Shown piece after piece: positions 24,601-36,800 of a stretch of DNA of 64,000 nucleotides; the first letter of the stretch is position 1, and every line of letters begins with the position of its first letter. The stretch spans positions 1 to 64,000 of the forward strand of contig OENT01000715.1 of assembly GCA_900239685.1 (NCBI GenBank). The letters are read 5' to 3'. Made by a program: the position numbers and the translations under genes. The notes beneath the pieces were generated by a model. That model worked only from the letters and a program-made list of their open reading frames with translations, was not told the origin of the DNA and did not search any database. This DNA is from Rotaria macrura (Eukaryota; Rotifera; Eurotatoria; Philodinida; Philodinidae).

Positions 24601-26576
24601 GTCCATTTTTTTATTTGTATTTAGTCACTTTCTGCTTCGAAATAGGCAGTTTAATCGCAGACAAATACAATATTCGGAACGATCAGGAGAAATTGACTCG
24701 ATTTGCGTCTGTTTGAAATTTTTCGGAGACAGTTTTTTTCATCGAAAAAGTCCCACACACTTCCAATCGAGGGAATTTTCAAAAATTGAGGTCTCTCAAA
24801 AATAACAATATTCTTGTGGGATCAAGTACCTGAGGCTCTAAAATGCACATAAAAATCAAATGGTAGGGAAATAAACCATCAAGCGTTCACTCTGAGAGAC
24901 CTCAATTTTTGAAAATTCCCCCGATTGGAAGTGTGTGGGAATTTTTCGATGAAAAAAACTGTCTCCGAAAAATTTCAAACAAACGCAAATCGAGTCAATT
25001 TCTTCTGCTCGTTCCGAATATTGTATTTGTCTGCGATTAAACTGTTTCCTGAAAGACGGGAATAAATGACAAAGTTAGTAGAAATCATAATAGTACTGTG
25101 CAATAAATTGGATCTTTGTCTCATGGACCTAAATAACCAATCAATTATTTATATATAGAATAGAAGCCCTATTCAAGAGCTATCGAATTCATAATTAAAG
25201 TAGCAATTTACTTTATAAATGCATTATGGAATTGAAAGCATAGTACAAAGAACAATTATTTAATCAATGACGAAAAGTGCGTTTTATATTTATAAATTTT
25301 AGCCTTTAAAGTTCAACCGAAATCTCATAAATTTGGTACTGAAATGTTCGTCTCGGTGTGCTCTTGTCGTAAGTATAGAATTCAGTGAGGGGTTTGTCAG
25401 AGAAAATACCAATAGACAGATTCGTAGTCTTATGCACCCCCATCGTTTGTATTTTCAGTTTGTTAATCATACCGTTTGGTCGAGATTGTGTCTGTCCAAC
25501 GAAGTTGGTTGATGCACGTTGTGTTTGCATATGTGAAAAACTAGATTGGACTTGTGTTTGTTGTCTGGTCGGTTGTTCAGGTGGTGCGACCCAAACGCCA
25601 TCAGCGTGGGCTGAAGATGATGAGGCTACATTGTCCATTACAGACGGAGGATGCGAATGTTGTGAAACAACGAAACCAGCGGCATTGGTATTTGACGGTG
25701 GGGCCATAGCTAATGATAAAGTATCCATGGGATGTGCACGATGAGGAGGTTGAGCGGACTGTAAAAATGCAACAATTTGTTTGTTATTGCTTGGTGGATC
25801 ATGTCGAGGAGGCTGTACAATACGTTAATATACATTTATTTCTTCAATTAAGAATAAGAGATATGTTTCGTAGCTTACTGGAGATTTCGGACGAGCTAAA
25901 ACACCAACAATGGCGATTGTTAAACATTCGTATTTTCCTTTGATAATCATCGAATCCATAGGAATCTAAATATTAAGAGAAAAATAGTATTAACGATAGA
26001 ATATTTTCATCATCGGATATATATGTGAGATGTTTCGCGTTTACCGACAGGGATGGATCATAAACAATATCGTTTTCATCACGAAAAACTTTTCTAAATT
26101 TTCGAGAAAATTAATGATGCTATTTTACACAGAGAACATGTACAATCTTACTTTCCGATTCGTCGATATCTCACTCGATCACGATTCGATCGAGCGTTGA
26201 GATTTTTGCCGAAAAATTCTAATTCAACTGGCATTGGTTTTGTTGCACTATTGAGATTTAATGCAAAAAATAAACGGTCAATATATAGTTCATGGAATGT
26301 ATTCTGAAAAAAGGAACATGCAATCCAAGTTTCCATACCCCATGCGAATCGATGATTTTTCCAAACCAACAAAACTATAGCCAGCTGGTAGTATGCGAAT
26401 TTCATCAACATAAACGGGCTGCTCAAATTTTATTTCATCTACTTGAAGGACCTAATTAAAAACAAGTGTTCGATATCAGTTAGACTTGATATGAAATCAT
26501 GTCATAAAACCTGTTCGATTTCTCCATCGTGAGCAATCGTATCAAAGAAAAGAATTTCTTGTTGAAATGAACTCAT
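9638..26576 (-). CDS. VIRMA: Virilizer homolog, m6A methyltransferase complex scaffold (VIRMA)
   Basis: A long minus-strand gene of about 27 exons. Scaffold of the METTL3/METTL14-WTAP writer complex that places m6A on mRNA in the nucleus. The N-terminus (exon 26511-26576, then MSSFQQEILFFDT, VDEIKFEQPVYVDEIRILPAG, KPMPVELEFFGKNLNAR, YECLTIAIVGVLARPKSP) matches the conserved virilizer N-terminal beta domain. The middle is helical, HEAT-like; readable coding blocks lie near 22.9, 21.4-21.5, 20.4-20.8, 17.5-18.0, 16.4-16.7, 14.0-15.0 and 13.0 kb. Near the C-terminus SRPPSMHVDEF matches the virilizer tail motif; the last exons (11336-11757, about 9.93-10.03 kb, 9.80-9.87 kb, and one ending at a TAG at 9638) are Arg/Ser/Tyr-rich. 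Poly-Gln and poly-Asn tracts occur near 23.4-24.0 and 11.4 kb. The splice between the second and third coding blocks (26.3-26.45 kb) is unresolved. Several introns hold repeats, listed separately. Confidence 0.85.
10029..11335 (-). other. Large intron of VIRMA, no gene seen
   Basis: Donor gtaatt follows the codons for GGSDR and the acceptor precedes ERWSRRGSAP. The 1.3 kb between contains a short (GT)n run near 10083 but no coding sequence or long repeat that I can see. Confidence 0.6.
12243..12400. repeat. Short foldback repeat in a VIRMA intron
   Basis: About 35 bases at 12243-12277 (starting CAGGAATT, containing CTCAGTTCTTCA) recur as an inverted copy at about 12366-12400 (TGAAGAACTGAG ending AATTCCTG) with a few mismatches. 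It looks like a miniature inverted-repeat element of about 160 bp sitting in the intron between the coding blocks near 12.2 and 12.8 kb. No clear target duplication seen. Confidence 0.55.
18745..19140. repeat. Nested foldback element with hammerhead-like cores in its arms
   Basis: Two arms of roughly 180 bases, about 18745-18920 and 18975-19140, are imperfect inverted copies around a short loop. Each arm on its own strand carries CTGAAGA, then GACAA/TTGTC capable of a hairpin with loop CTTCGA, then GAAA and GTC. The right arm (CTGAAGA at 19038-19044, GAAAC at 19062-19066, GTC at 19067-19069) is the better copy; the left arm has GAAATGTC. No open reading frame of note. Confidence 0.65.
19024..19083 (+). 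ncRNA. Hammerhead-ribozyme-like motif, imperfect
   Basis: Core elements appear in the type I order: CUGANGA (as CUGAAGA, 19038-19044), a helix II of GACAA with UUGUC, GAAA, a minimal helix III (AC/GU) and the cleavage triplet GUC (19067-19069). The flanks ACAUCAU and AUAAUUGUGU can form most of a helix I with internal mismatches. One extra A sits between the core and helix II, so activity is uncertain. Assignment is by eye. Confidence 0.4.
19220..19540. repeat. CCGG-rich block inside the hAT element
   Basis: This block is much more GC-rich than its surroundings and repeats CCGGAA/TTCCGG-type words. GAAGCAGTATTCCGAC occurs near 19353 and a diverged inverted copy (AGAATACTGCTTCCATT) near 19475. 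The same core, GGAAGCAGTATTCCGACC, appears at about 44764. It is therefore a dispersed repeat family, here nested in another transposon. Confidence 0.6.
21552..22725 (-). other. Weakly resolved part of VIRMA, mostly intronic
   Basis: Between coding blocks at 21.35-21.53 and 22.73-22.80 kb I can only suggest one further short exon, near 21925-22000 (RNENKHIEELLHKCKRWNF on the minus strand). The rest shows no coding signal and no long repeat. Confidence 0.4.
24088..25436. repeat. 1.35-kb near-palindrome (foldback element) inside a VIRMA intron
   Basis: The left arm 24088-24798 and the right arm 24894-25436 are inverted copies with only scattered differences, around a loop of about 95 bases. 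The ends read TGCATAAGAC and GTCTTATGCA. The left arm is about 168 bases longer because of an extra segment (24490-24656). The element fills an intron whose best in-frame splice sites are a donor at 25472 (gtatga) and an acceptor just before 24042 (catttag). No transposase frame and no clear target duplication. Open frames in the arms mirror each other because of the symmetry and are not genes. Confidence 0.85.
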
Positions 26577-29500
26577 TGTTGTCTTATTATTGACATCTAA
26601 ACTTTTTGAAGAAAAAACAAACAAGTTAAAACACTATAAAGATCTTATTCAGTCTCATTTACTTTTCTCTTGTTTCTATATTATTTTTGTAAGTAAGCCA
26701 ATGGATTATTGGTCAACAATTGACACCAATTAGACAAGATAGTTTGACATCGATCAATAGCGCCATCTATTCTTTGTGTGATGTATCGACACCACTAAAT
26801 TGTCTGTTGCAGTGTTTCCAATTACAAGTGTACCAAATAGTAGTAAAATGTATATAACCTCTACTGATATGACGTACACTTAGTTTTATATGTATGTCAT
26901 AAAAACTAACTGTATATAGAGCACTTTGCTAGAGAAATGTGCAGTTTGACTGTACAATGAAATTCTACATCAGTATAGATTCGCCATGATTTTAATGCGA
27001 CGAAGAAGATATGTATGACTATGATAATATTCAAGAAAATCGACGCTTTTTGCGTTACTGAAATTTTAAAATTAAGTCTTTACTTGTTTAAGTTTGCTTT
27101 TTTAACGCCTCCTTCTCTTCTTTCGTCTTCTTGTAGCACGTCAGATGAGGATAGAGTCCCCTATGTTTCGAACCAGATTCAAAACTGGTTCTCGTTTTCG
27201 TTTCTTTTCATAACAAGCGTTTAATCCCTATTGTTTCCTCTGTTCCCAGCATTTTGCAGAGTAAAAGCCAATGTGTAACTTTGAACAACCACTGATTAAG
27301 AAAGTATCAGAAAATAAGCGACAGTTTTGGATATGGGTCTGTGCTGAACGATATGTGATACATGCATTTACTTGTTATCTATTTTTCTCCAATCAAGTTA
27401 TGTTTCTAATGTAAGAAAAAACGATGAAGATTTTTTTTTCGAATTGTGGAAAGTTTGATTTATGTACACTATGATACACGTTACTGTCGAGAACGAAGTG
27501 CATCGCTTTGGGTTTCCATTGGAAATACTGTTCATTTGTTGTTTGTCAGTTAGTCACCAGAGCTTCGCTTTCTTGTAAACGTGCACAGTTATCTAATTGT
27601 CAAAACATCTTCAAAGTAAACTAAATGGAGAAAATGAAAAGAACACAATTGCCGTCATTAATAGGCAAAACTTGATTTGATAAGAATTTTTAAAAGATAT
27701 TTTCGAATACTCTTTTTTTTAAATATAATTTAACATAATGTAATAAAGCTAAATAATCCAAATGAAATAAACAAGGAGTGAGTGACTCTGGATGGGTCAT
27801 ATTCTTTGTCGAAAACATCATCCCCACTCTAAATCATACCGTTCGGTCGTTTCTTTATTGATTTCCCCTTTAATTTAAGTATTTTGGTCTTTTTGTTTTT
27901 CATTTTCATCGAAACGACGTATACGCATTCCCTAAATATGAAAAGGTATCGATAAATATTTATTTCAATTAGCAAAGAAGATACTTCTTTGTTAGTTACT
28001 TGATTCATAGTGCTATGTATTTAGATACATAGTACTAATAGACGAAAACAGTGTATGATGTGCACATTGTTTATTTTTCTCAACTGCAATCTTTAATAAA
28101 GAGAAATCAAAACTTCTTCAGAGTACTCACCCTTCTATAACAGATAGCAATGCCTTTGCTTTTTAACATTTAATGAAGTTGAGCTTTCTGGTTTATTACT
28201 ACGAACTCATATTCAGCTAATGTGTTTCAGACTCTAGCAATGAAATCATTGAATTAAACTAAGTATTATTTGTGATGCAAGAATATTCTAGTAATCGTTT
28301 CGTTATATTGTGGAAACGATTCAATCGATCACTTTTTTTAGTTCTACATTTTATTTACGATTTCTAATTGCTCTAAATTATAACCCACTGAATAACTTCA
28401 TATCAGCTACGTGTTCATTCTGCAAAAGATTTGCTTCATTTTAGCTTGTTGTCACGAACATGTTGAAGATATTAGTATGTATCAATCACATCACTAACAT
28501 TGATAAGAGATGGGCTCTACGGCGTTGACGAAAAAAGTTGTATTCTACGGTATAGATGAACCTTTTTCTTTATGGTTGTATTAAATCTTTTTTTGAACTC
28601 ATCGAAATGAAAAAAAAATGTTCTGAATTAGATAGAAAATAAAAGCAATGATAGTACATGATTAGCATTCTTTGGTTTATTCAATTCCCATCCAATACAG
28701 TAAATTTGTTGCTTTTCTAATCATTTAGCTGAAATGGATTCATAAGAGCAAATAGGAAATTCATCGAATATACATGTATACATATATTTTAGTAGTCTTT
28801 CCTTGTTTGAACATAGAAGCAACGAATTGAAACTGGGACGCATGAACGTTCGAGAATAATCTTCTGTAAGTTGCATCAGCATCAATAGACAGTTTTAGAA
28901 AGATCGCTTTCATTGTATTAATCAAGGTTGCTAATTTTACCGTCTGAAACTTTCACTTACTCGAAAGAGATGCATGTTTATTGAAATATGAAGTGATAGT
29001 AAAGATATTGATCCAAATGACATTACAAATATTCTTTAACATATAGTAAAAAAACAAGTATGACTAACTAAGTATATCGGAGACAGGTATTATTTAATAT
29101 AAATCAATATATCGATAATACTCATGTTTTGATCTTAGCTATCAGTTTGAATTTGACACTCGTATTTATGAATGGAATCAACGGAAAACATGACAGTGCA
29201 TATCGAAATGTAGCATTGTTTGCAGCTTAAACGCGTATCAATATTCACATGGCATGTTCTTTCTATTAAATTTGGTTCATTCATCGGCATAGTAGCTAAA
29301 TATCAAATAGAGTACGTATCTCATAGTCTAAATCACATGTAGTCGCAACTTTTTATTGTAAAGTATCGTTCTTGTGATAATGACATAAACTGCTCACAAG
29401 AAACATGGATTTTTCAATAATACAAAGGCAGAGACAATCGCCCCCTCTTCCTATGAACAGAAGAACACATGAATCGAAGATTAATATGTTGTTATGTGGA

Positions 29501-29648
29501 AGTATCAATATTTTCTATAACTGTAGAGATATTGATTTTGCACTCTAGTCATTGCTCATTGATCATAAAAATAATTTGCAAATGTAAAAATAGACAAAAA
29601 CTATTGAATAGCAGACTTCCGGCGGATCGTAAAAGAAGCGGACAACAT
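26577..29648. other. Intergenic stretch, nothing recognised
   Basis: About 3 kb between the start of VIRMA and the tRNA gene. AT-rich, no coding frame with family resemblance, no long repeat seen. The VIRMA promoter should lie in its first few hundred bases. Confidence 0.5.
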
Positions 29649-29720
29649 GCCTCTATAGCTCAGTGGTAGAGCGCCAGTCTTGTAAACTGGAGGTCCGTAG
29701 TTCGATCCTGCGTGGAGGCA
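29649..29720 (+). tRNA. trnT-UGU: tRNA-Thr (anticodon TGT)
   Basis: 72 bases fold as a full cloverleaf. Acceptor stem GCCTCTA pairs with TGGAGGC (one G-U). The D arm is GCTC-AGTGGTA-GAGC. The anticodon arm is CCAGT-CTTGTAA-ACTGG, anticodon TGT, reading the threonine codon ACA. The T arm is CGTAG-TTCGATC-CTGCG and the discriminator base is A. There is no intron and no encoded CCA. A T-rich run about 3 bases downstream is a plausible RNA polymerase III terminator. The internal A and B boxes are intact. Confidence 0.97.
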
Positions 29721-30854
29721 TTACTTTTTCTTTTCTTATTCTTACACTTTTTCTTTCTTTTCTATGCAGATAAAGAACGAGCAGTTTTGAATATCTTAGC
29801 TTACCTTAAATCGATAAGTCACAAAATTAAAAGATTTCCGCTTCAAAAAGAAAGCAATACTCTTCTAATTATCATTCAGAAATATTTTTTCGCATTGTAC
29901 TTGTTAAAAAATACACTGACGTCACACGTAATATATATGTTCGACATAGTGTTTGTCATTGATATACTTAGCTTTAACACAGTTTTGACACAATTGATTG
30001 CTTTTTCTTAGAAAACATCTACTATTCGTTACGTTGAGAATAGATAGAGTTCGGTATAAAAATGACATCAAATTTTTATTAAATACCATATTTCTCAGTA
30101 GAATTGTGTAGGGAAAATCGAGCCTGCAGGATCAAAAAGTAAGTTCTTCATGGTTGAGGTTTGTTTTTCATCTGAAATAGTTCTGATAGAATTGCAATTA
30201 TGATCGAATAAGTTCTTGATCGTTGTTCGAGCATTGCACTTCTTTTTTATTTGATTGAAAAGATCTAACTAATCAGATTACATTGAAGAAAACATAGAAT
30301 ACCTGTTTTAACAGGAATACATGTCAATCGTCATGAACATAAATGACATATCATCGCTCCAAGAAGAACAAAGAAACAAAGAAAGAATTGATTTTGAATC
30401 TTTGACTTTCCTAATCAAAGAATGATTCTTGAAATGTGTTCAGTGAATTATGCACAACTTCATATGATGTATAAATGAGAAAAAGATCAGTCTTAGCTGT
30501 TTGTTTTACACAACTAATAACATCGATCTGAGAAACGCATTCATAATCGAAGTTAAGAAAACATGTAACTATTCTATATCATTATTATGTCAAACCTATT
30601 TAGGTAGATGTCATCTTAAACATGTTTGAAAGATTCACATTTAGTAGCAACTGGAAATGTATGTATATTAATACTAATCATATTTATTTGTCTATACTTG
30701 TGAGATGATGCGTAGAGTAAACCACAGCACGATGTAAACAACTAATAGTTGAAAAAAAATAAAGAAGACAAGAGAAACACGCGACATTGACAATAGAATA
30801 GCAAGGAAAAGACCAGACAAGAAAAAAACACATATTTCTAGACTGTCAGGGATT
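29721..30854. other. Intergenic stretch and myosin 3' flank
   Basis: Lies between the tRNA and the myosin stop codon. It should contain the myosin 3' untranslated region; a minus-strand AATAAA occurs at 30683-30688, about 170 bases past the stop. No other gene seen. Confidence 0.5.
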
Positions 30855-33800
30855 TTAACGTGGACGAACAGAGGTACTGCGAACCATAGAAGCAGCTCGT
30901 ACGGCAGTTGACTCACGATAATCGTCCTAAAACAAACGAATCATAAATCAAGAACATGAATTTTTCAAAGATTATTAACTCACAGGTGCTGTACTACGGT
31001 TAGCGCTGACAGTTGAACGATTTTTGGCACGTAATTTGCTCAATTGATTTTCAGCTACATCAGCACGTTCAGCTGAGTCTTCTACAAATAAAGATTGAAT
31101 ACTCTATGTTATTCATCGACATGTCAAACAACTTACCCAGGTCGGTTTGAGCTTTACGATATTTGGCTAAATTAACTGCAGCAATTTCCTCTAAAAAAGA
31201 AAAATAAAGGAAGTGCAAACATCGTTCCAGCAAAGTAATAGGAAATTTCTATTTTTTTGTTTTGTTTTGAAAAACTTACCAGCTTCTTCAACTTGGCGTT
31301 TATATACTTTGATCTTATTCTGTAATTTTTCGGTGAGATCTTGTAAGCGTAATTGATTCTTACGATCTTCTTCAATTTGAAACACAAGCTCTTTCAAACG
31401 ACGATCATTCTTGCGTAATTCTTTGAGTGTTTCTTGATGACGATGTTGTTCCAGTTCGTTTTCACTTTCTAATTCATGAATCTAAACAAAATCAATAAAC
31501 ACAAATATTTACAACGCAAAACAAATAATGATTTTCCCGTTCATTAAATACATACACGTTGTTCAAGTTTGGCTATGATACGTTTACCACCTTTAAGTAC
31601 GTTGGCTTCGGCTTCATCAAGACGTGTTTGAAGATCTTTAACTTGTTGTTCGAGTCCTTTACGTAATCGTTCGACATTAATAGAGTGTTCTTGTTCTCTA
31701 CGTAATTCTTCAGCAAGACGAGCAGTATCCGCTTCTGCAATGTGCATATAAATATATATTAATACTCAATCATAAAATGATATTTATTTTTCTTTGGACT
31801 GTTAAACTTACCAGCCTTCTTTGAGCGTTCCTCGACATTTTTCAATTCAGCTACGGCTTCATCCAAATCGGATTGCATAGCAGTTACTGTCGCTTCGAGT
31901 TGTCTTCGTTGTGAGGACAGCATAGCATTTTGTGTGCTTACCTCACTGATACGATCAGCAGCTTCATGAAGTTCATTTTCGGCAGCTTTGCGTGCTCGTT
32001 CAGCTTGTTCTAAAGCTGTTCGTAGTTCTTCTAATTCACCAACAAGAAGATTAGCACGGCGTTCAGCGGCTGCAGCTGCTTCACGAGCTTCATCGCGTTG
32101 TTGCTGTTCATGTTCGACTTGTGCTTGAAGTTCAGAGACACTCTGTTGTAGTCGTTTAAGTGTCTTTTGTAATTCCGTATTTGTACGATTTGCATGATCT
32201 AAGGCCGATTCGAGTTCATTGATATCTGATTCGAGTTTCTTTTTCTAAATGAAGAAAAGAAACGATAAGAGCAATAGATACGCAAAAGAAAATGTGTTCG
32301 AGAATGATTTGCTCGTACTTGTTTAAGAGCCTCGGCTTTGGCTCGAGTTTCAGCTTCCAAACTAGCTTGCATGGATTCGATAGCACGTGCATGATTTCGT
32401 CGTGTCGTTTCGAATTCCTCTTCTTTTTCATGAATACGTCGGTCGATTTCTTGACGAACAGTGCTCAATTCCATCTGAGCACGAAGTACTTTAGCTTCTT
32501 CTTGTTCGAGTGCCGATTCGGCTTCTTCTAATGCAAGTTGAATTTCTTCTTTTTCTAATTCAGCACGTTTACGAGCCTTGTCTAATTCATGTAATCTATC
32601 AACATAGAAACTTTTATTTTCTGTTTTTTATGCAAGCCTGTTGATAGTTTTATCATTGATTATTGTTTCTTTCTCTAGAACTCTATTGAATCGCTGACTT
32701 GTATCGTATGTTTTCTCTGGATAGTATGTTGTCTTGTTGAAATCAATAGTATATAGTTTAGAGAAATATTACATATATTTACGCTCAAAAAAAACAAGAA
32801 CCTGTTTTGTTTTGAAACGTTTACAAATATATATTTAAAGGTCCAAGAAAAGCTCACTCTGTCTGAATTAAATATTTAGTTAAGAAAAGTGAATCATAAA
32901 AAACTGATCGCTCAAGTCTAGAACTGTGTCATTGTAGAACTCATTACCAACGAAATTGTTACGTTAAGAATAAGGATGTATTTTAACGAACGAACGAAGA
33001 AAAGTCAAATGAAATATATATTATTGGTCAAATTCATTGAACGATTAATTTTATTGCTTTAAAAAAAGTACTCGATATAGGTGAATTTTTCTCCGCACAA
33101 CTGAAAATTTTTATTGTGAAATTTCTAACAAGGAGCGTCGCTTGTCAATATACTCATTTGTTATGAAAATGAGCAGTTTAACACTTACCCTTTGCCACCA
33201 TCTGTCAATTGATCGGTAAGATCCTAGAAAAAGATGAATAGGAATGCATTGTTTCAAACGAACTAAACTTCTCATTTTACCTTGATCTCATCAGCTAAAT
33301 TCTTGTTCTCTTTACGAAGAGCTTCAATCTGTTCGTGAGATTCTTCGTATTGACTCTTAATTTTAAATAGTTCTGTTGAGAATTGACGGGCTTCTTTTTG
33401 TGAAGTTTCCAATTCGACGGTAATATCTTCGCATTTTTGTTTCCATTCGTTGATAAGTTTATCGAATTGTTTTTGTTTCTTGTCCATAGTTGAAGCATCT
33501 TTAAAAGAGAGAAATCATTTGTTTCTATGGTATGTAAATATTATTAACCTACTGGCATTAGCACGTTCAACATCAACCATTAAATCTTCGACTTCACCTT
33601 GTAAACGAGCTTTAACTTTTTCTAGTGCATTACATTTTGATAGAGCTGCTTCTACTTGTTCTTCAGCTTCGGATAATTTGGCTGCTAATTTACGTTTAGC
33701 TTCTTCTAGTTCTTCAGCGCGAGCCATACCTATTCATAAGAAATATGAATAAAAAATAAACTATATGAAATAACTTGGATGATAGTTTCTTCGAACCTTC

Positions 33801-36800
33801 CGATTCATAGCGAGATCTCCATTGTTGAACTTCAGCGCCGAGTTTGGTTACTTGTCGTTGAAGTTCAGTTTTACCCTCTTGTTCTTCTTCGAGTTGCTCG
33901 TGAGCTTGATCAAGATCGGCTGTTAAATTGCGTAATTGAGAGCCTGAAAATGTTTCAATTGCATTCGATGTTGGGAAAAATTATTTACGTAGAATAAATT
34001 GTACTTACATAGAGAACTTTTACCACGTAATTCTTCATCGAGCGCTCGTTGAGCTTCTCCCAGTTGTTGTTGCATCTGTGTTTTAGCCTTTGAAAGAGCA
34101 CCAACTTGATGTTCAACATCTTCAAGTTGTCTGGTTAGCTCGGAATTTTCACTAACTAATTTGGCTTTGTGTTGACCGAATTCAAGAAATTGTCTTGCAT
34201 GTTCTTCCATTTTAACGTGCATTTCACTTAATTGTTGTTCAAGTTGTTTGGAAAGTTTTTCAGCTGTAGCTTTACCCTTCTGTATATGATCAACTTGTGA
34301 TCGTAAATCATCTAATTCCGCTTTGACAGCAACTTTATCTTTTTCTAATTTATTTTTAGTCTTTTGAAGTTGATCGATTTGTTCGCCCATTTCTAAACAC
34401 AAAGATGTACGTTAGTGAAATTCTATTGAATGAATGAATTAATAATAAAGTATACTGACCCGTAACTGCATCTTGATGTTTCTTACGAAGTTGTGCAGCA
34501 GTCGCTTCATGTTGAAGATTGGCCTCTTCTAAATCACGACGAAGTTTGGCTAATTCTGATTCTCGTTTTTTGTTCATTTCAACTTGTGATGAAGTTGCAC
34601 CACCGGCATCATCTAATCGCTCACGCATTTCGTCGATTTCTCTGGCTAGATCGGCTCGTTGTTTTTCAGTTTTTGCACGTGATTGACGTTCAACCTCGAG
34701 TTCTTCTTCAACTTCTTCAATACGTGCTTGTAATTCTTTGATTTTCTTGCTAAGATTAGTTGCTTGACTTTGTTCCGTTTCGAGACGGCTATTGGCTTGT
34801 TGGATTTCTTGATCTTTTCGCTTGAGATTGTCTTCAAGTTCATGTTTTGTTCGGTCAAGTTCTTCAATGTTACCTTGTGCTGATTTTAGATCACCTTCGA
34901 CTTTTCGTTTAGCTTTATCAAGATCGGCACGACCCTTTTTCTCACGTTCCAAACTTTCTTCAAGTTCATCAAGTGTTTGTTCAAGTTTTGTTTTAAGTTT
35001 ATTTAAATGATTAACTTTATCTTCTTCAGCTTGTAATTGTTCAGTTGTCTTCGTATTTTGTTCTTCTAGTCGTTTACGTTCACGTGTCAACTTAGCAATA
35101 CTTTCATCTTGTTGAGCCATTTCATCTTGCAACATACGAATTTGATTATCACGTGTTTTACATTCATTTTCTGATTTTTGAAGACTTAAACGTATGTCAT
35201 CTATGTCTTTTTTCAATCCTTCGATATCTTGCTCGAGTCTCTTTTTCTTCTTATTTAATTCTTGAGATGCAGCTTCTTCGTCACCTAAACGTTCTTCGGT
35301 TTCTTTGATTTGTTGTTCAAGATCAGACTTTTGAGTTGCTATTAAACGACAATCAATAGTTGAATATTTCATACATAGATGAAAAGTATACCTAATCGAG
35401 TTAAACGTTCTTCAGCTTCTCCCATAATATTTCGTTGTGTTTCCAATTGAAGATAGATTTCATTTTTTTCTAAAAGATAATGTAGAAATAAAAATAAACA
35501 AGATGCATCATTTCATAATATACCTCGGATAAGTTTTGAATTATTATCTTCCATTTCTTTGCGTAGTTTTTCTTCTTTTTCAAAATTTTCTTTAAGTGCT
35601 TTGAATTCATCTTCGAGTTTTTTCAATTCATCCTCTTGTCGTGCTACGGACAAAAGTGGTTTAACTTTAGTATATAATTTCCACCATGCCCAGTTGCGAA
35701 GCGATAAATATTTGCGAATGTTGCGTTGTAAAACAGACAAAGCCAAACGTTGTTCCAACATTTTCTTGTACTCTCGTTTCATGATGTAACCACGAATTTG
35801 TGCTTGTAATCGAGCAATAATTCGGGACAAGGCTTGATCACGTAAGTCTTCAAGATGACCTAAGACACCAGCTTTGAAGAAGACCTTTGTAATACCCAAT
35901 CGGAACAATTCATCTTGTAACGATATATCTTTTAGAATGTTCTCAGTTGCCTTCTTAGCATCAACAAATCCTTTGGGAATAGCATTGGGTGCCAAAATAG
36001 AGTAACGTTGTTTGAATTCAGCATAGATGATACGGTTTGGAAAGCCCTTACGACAAATACGAATACCTTCGAGTACACCATTACAGGTAAGTTGATGCAT
36101 GACCAAATGTGAATCGAGAATGCCTCCTGTTTTGATTTCATTCGGAATAATACAACGAACGAAGTGAGGATGAGTTGATTTTAAGTTCATCATCAATTTA
36201 TTCAAGGATTCCTATAAATAATGTTCGTACGTTTACTTTTCTATGTTGAATGAATCGAAAAATAAAAAGACAAAATACTTACACGATGAGTAGCTGAAAT
36301 AGTTTGCATACTTCCACCTTTCTTCTTAACTCCAGTCTTACCACCACCACCTTCTTCTTCAATAACATCAGCGAAGAGATGTGCCAACATTGGACTTTTC
36401 GATTTAGCAAAGAGCGTAGCACTAGATTGAAGGAAAACAATTACGTAGCAAATATCAGTATTCTCTATTGAATATACGTACACAGTTGTATTGATAGGAT
36501 CTTTATTCTTTTCAAGCCAGCTCGTAGCAGTGTAATGAACCGAACCAGCATAGTGATGAATTTCGAAGTGTGCTTCAGCTTTACCTTTGGCAGGTTTTGG
36601 TTTACCGAATTGTGGATGCTTTCCTAAATGATTGTTGTAAAGCTTCTCGACGAATGTCTTATCTGTTGCTTTTGGCACAATGCATTCTTCTTCCAAGATC
36701 GAAAGAATACCCATAGGCTAAAAACAAAGCTAATCATATTTAATACGAAGAAAACATAGTGGAAATGTCGTACCTTTTCAATTAAATCAATACAAGCTTG

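Noticed and set aside
34493-35010. Plus-strand open frames opposite the myosin rod
   Set aside because: Antisense shadows of the coiled-coil exons; Ser/Phe/Leu-rich with no own support.
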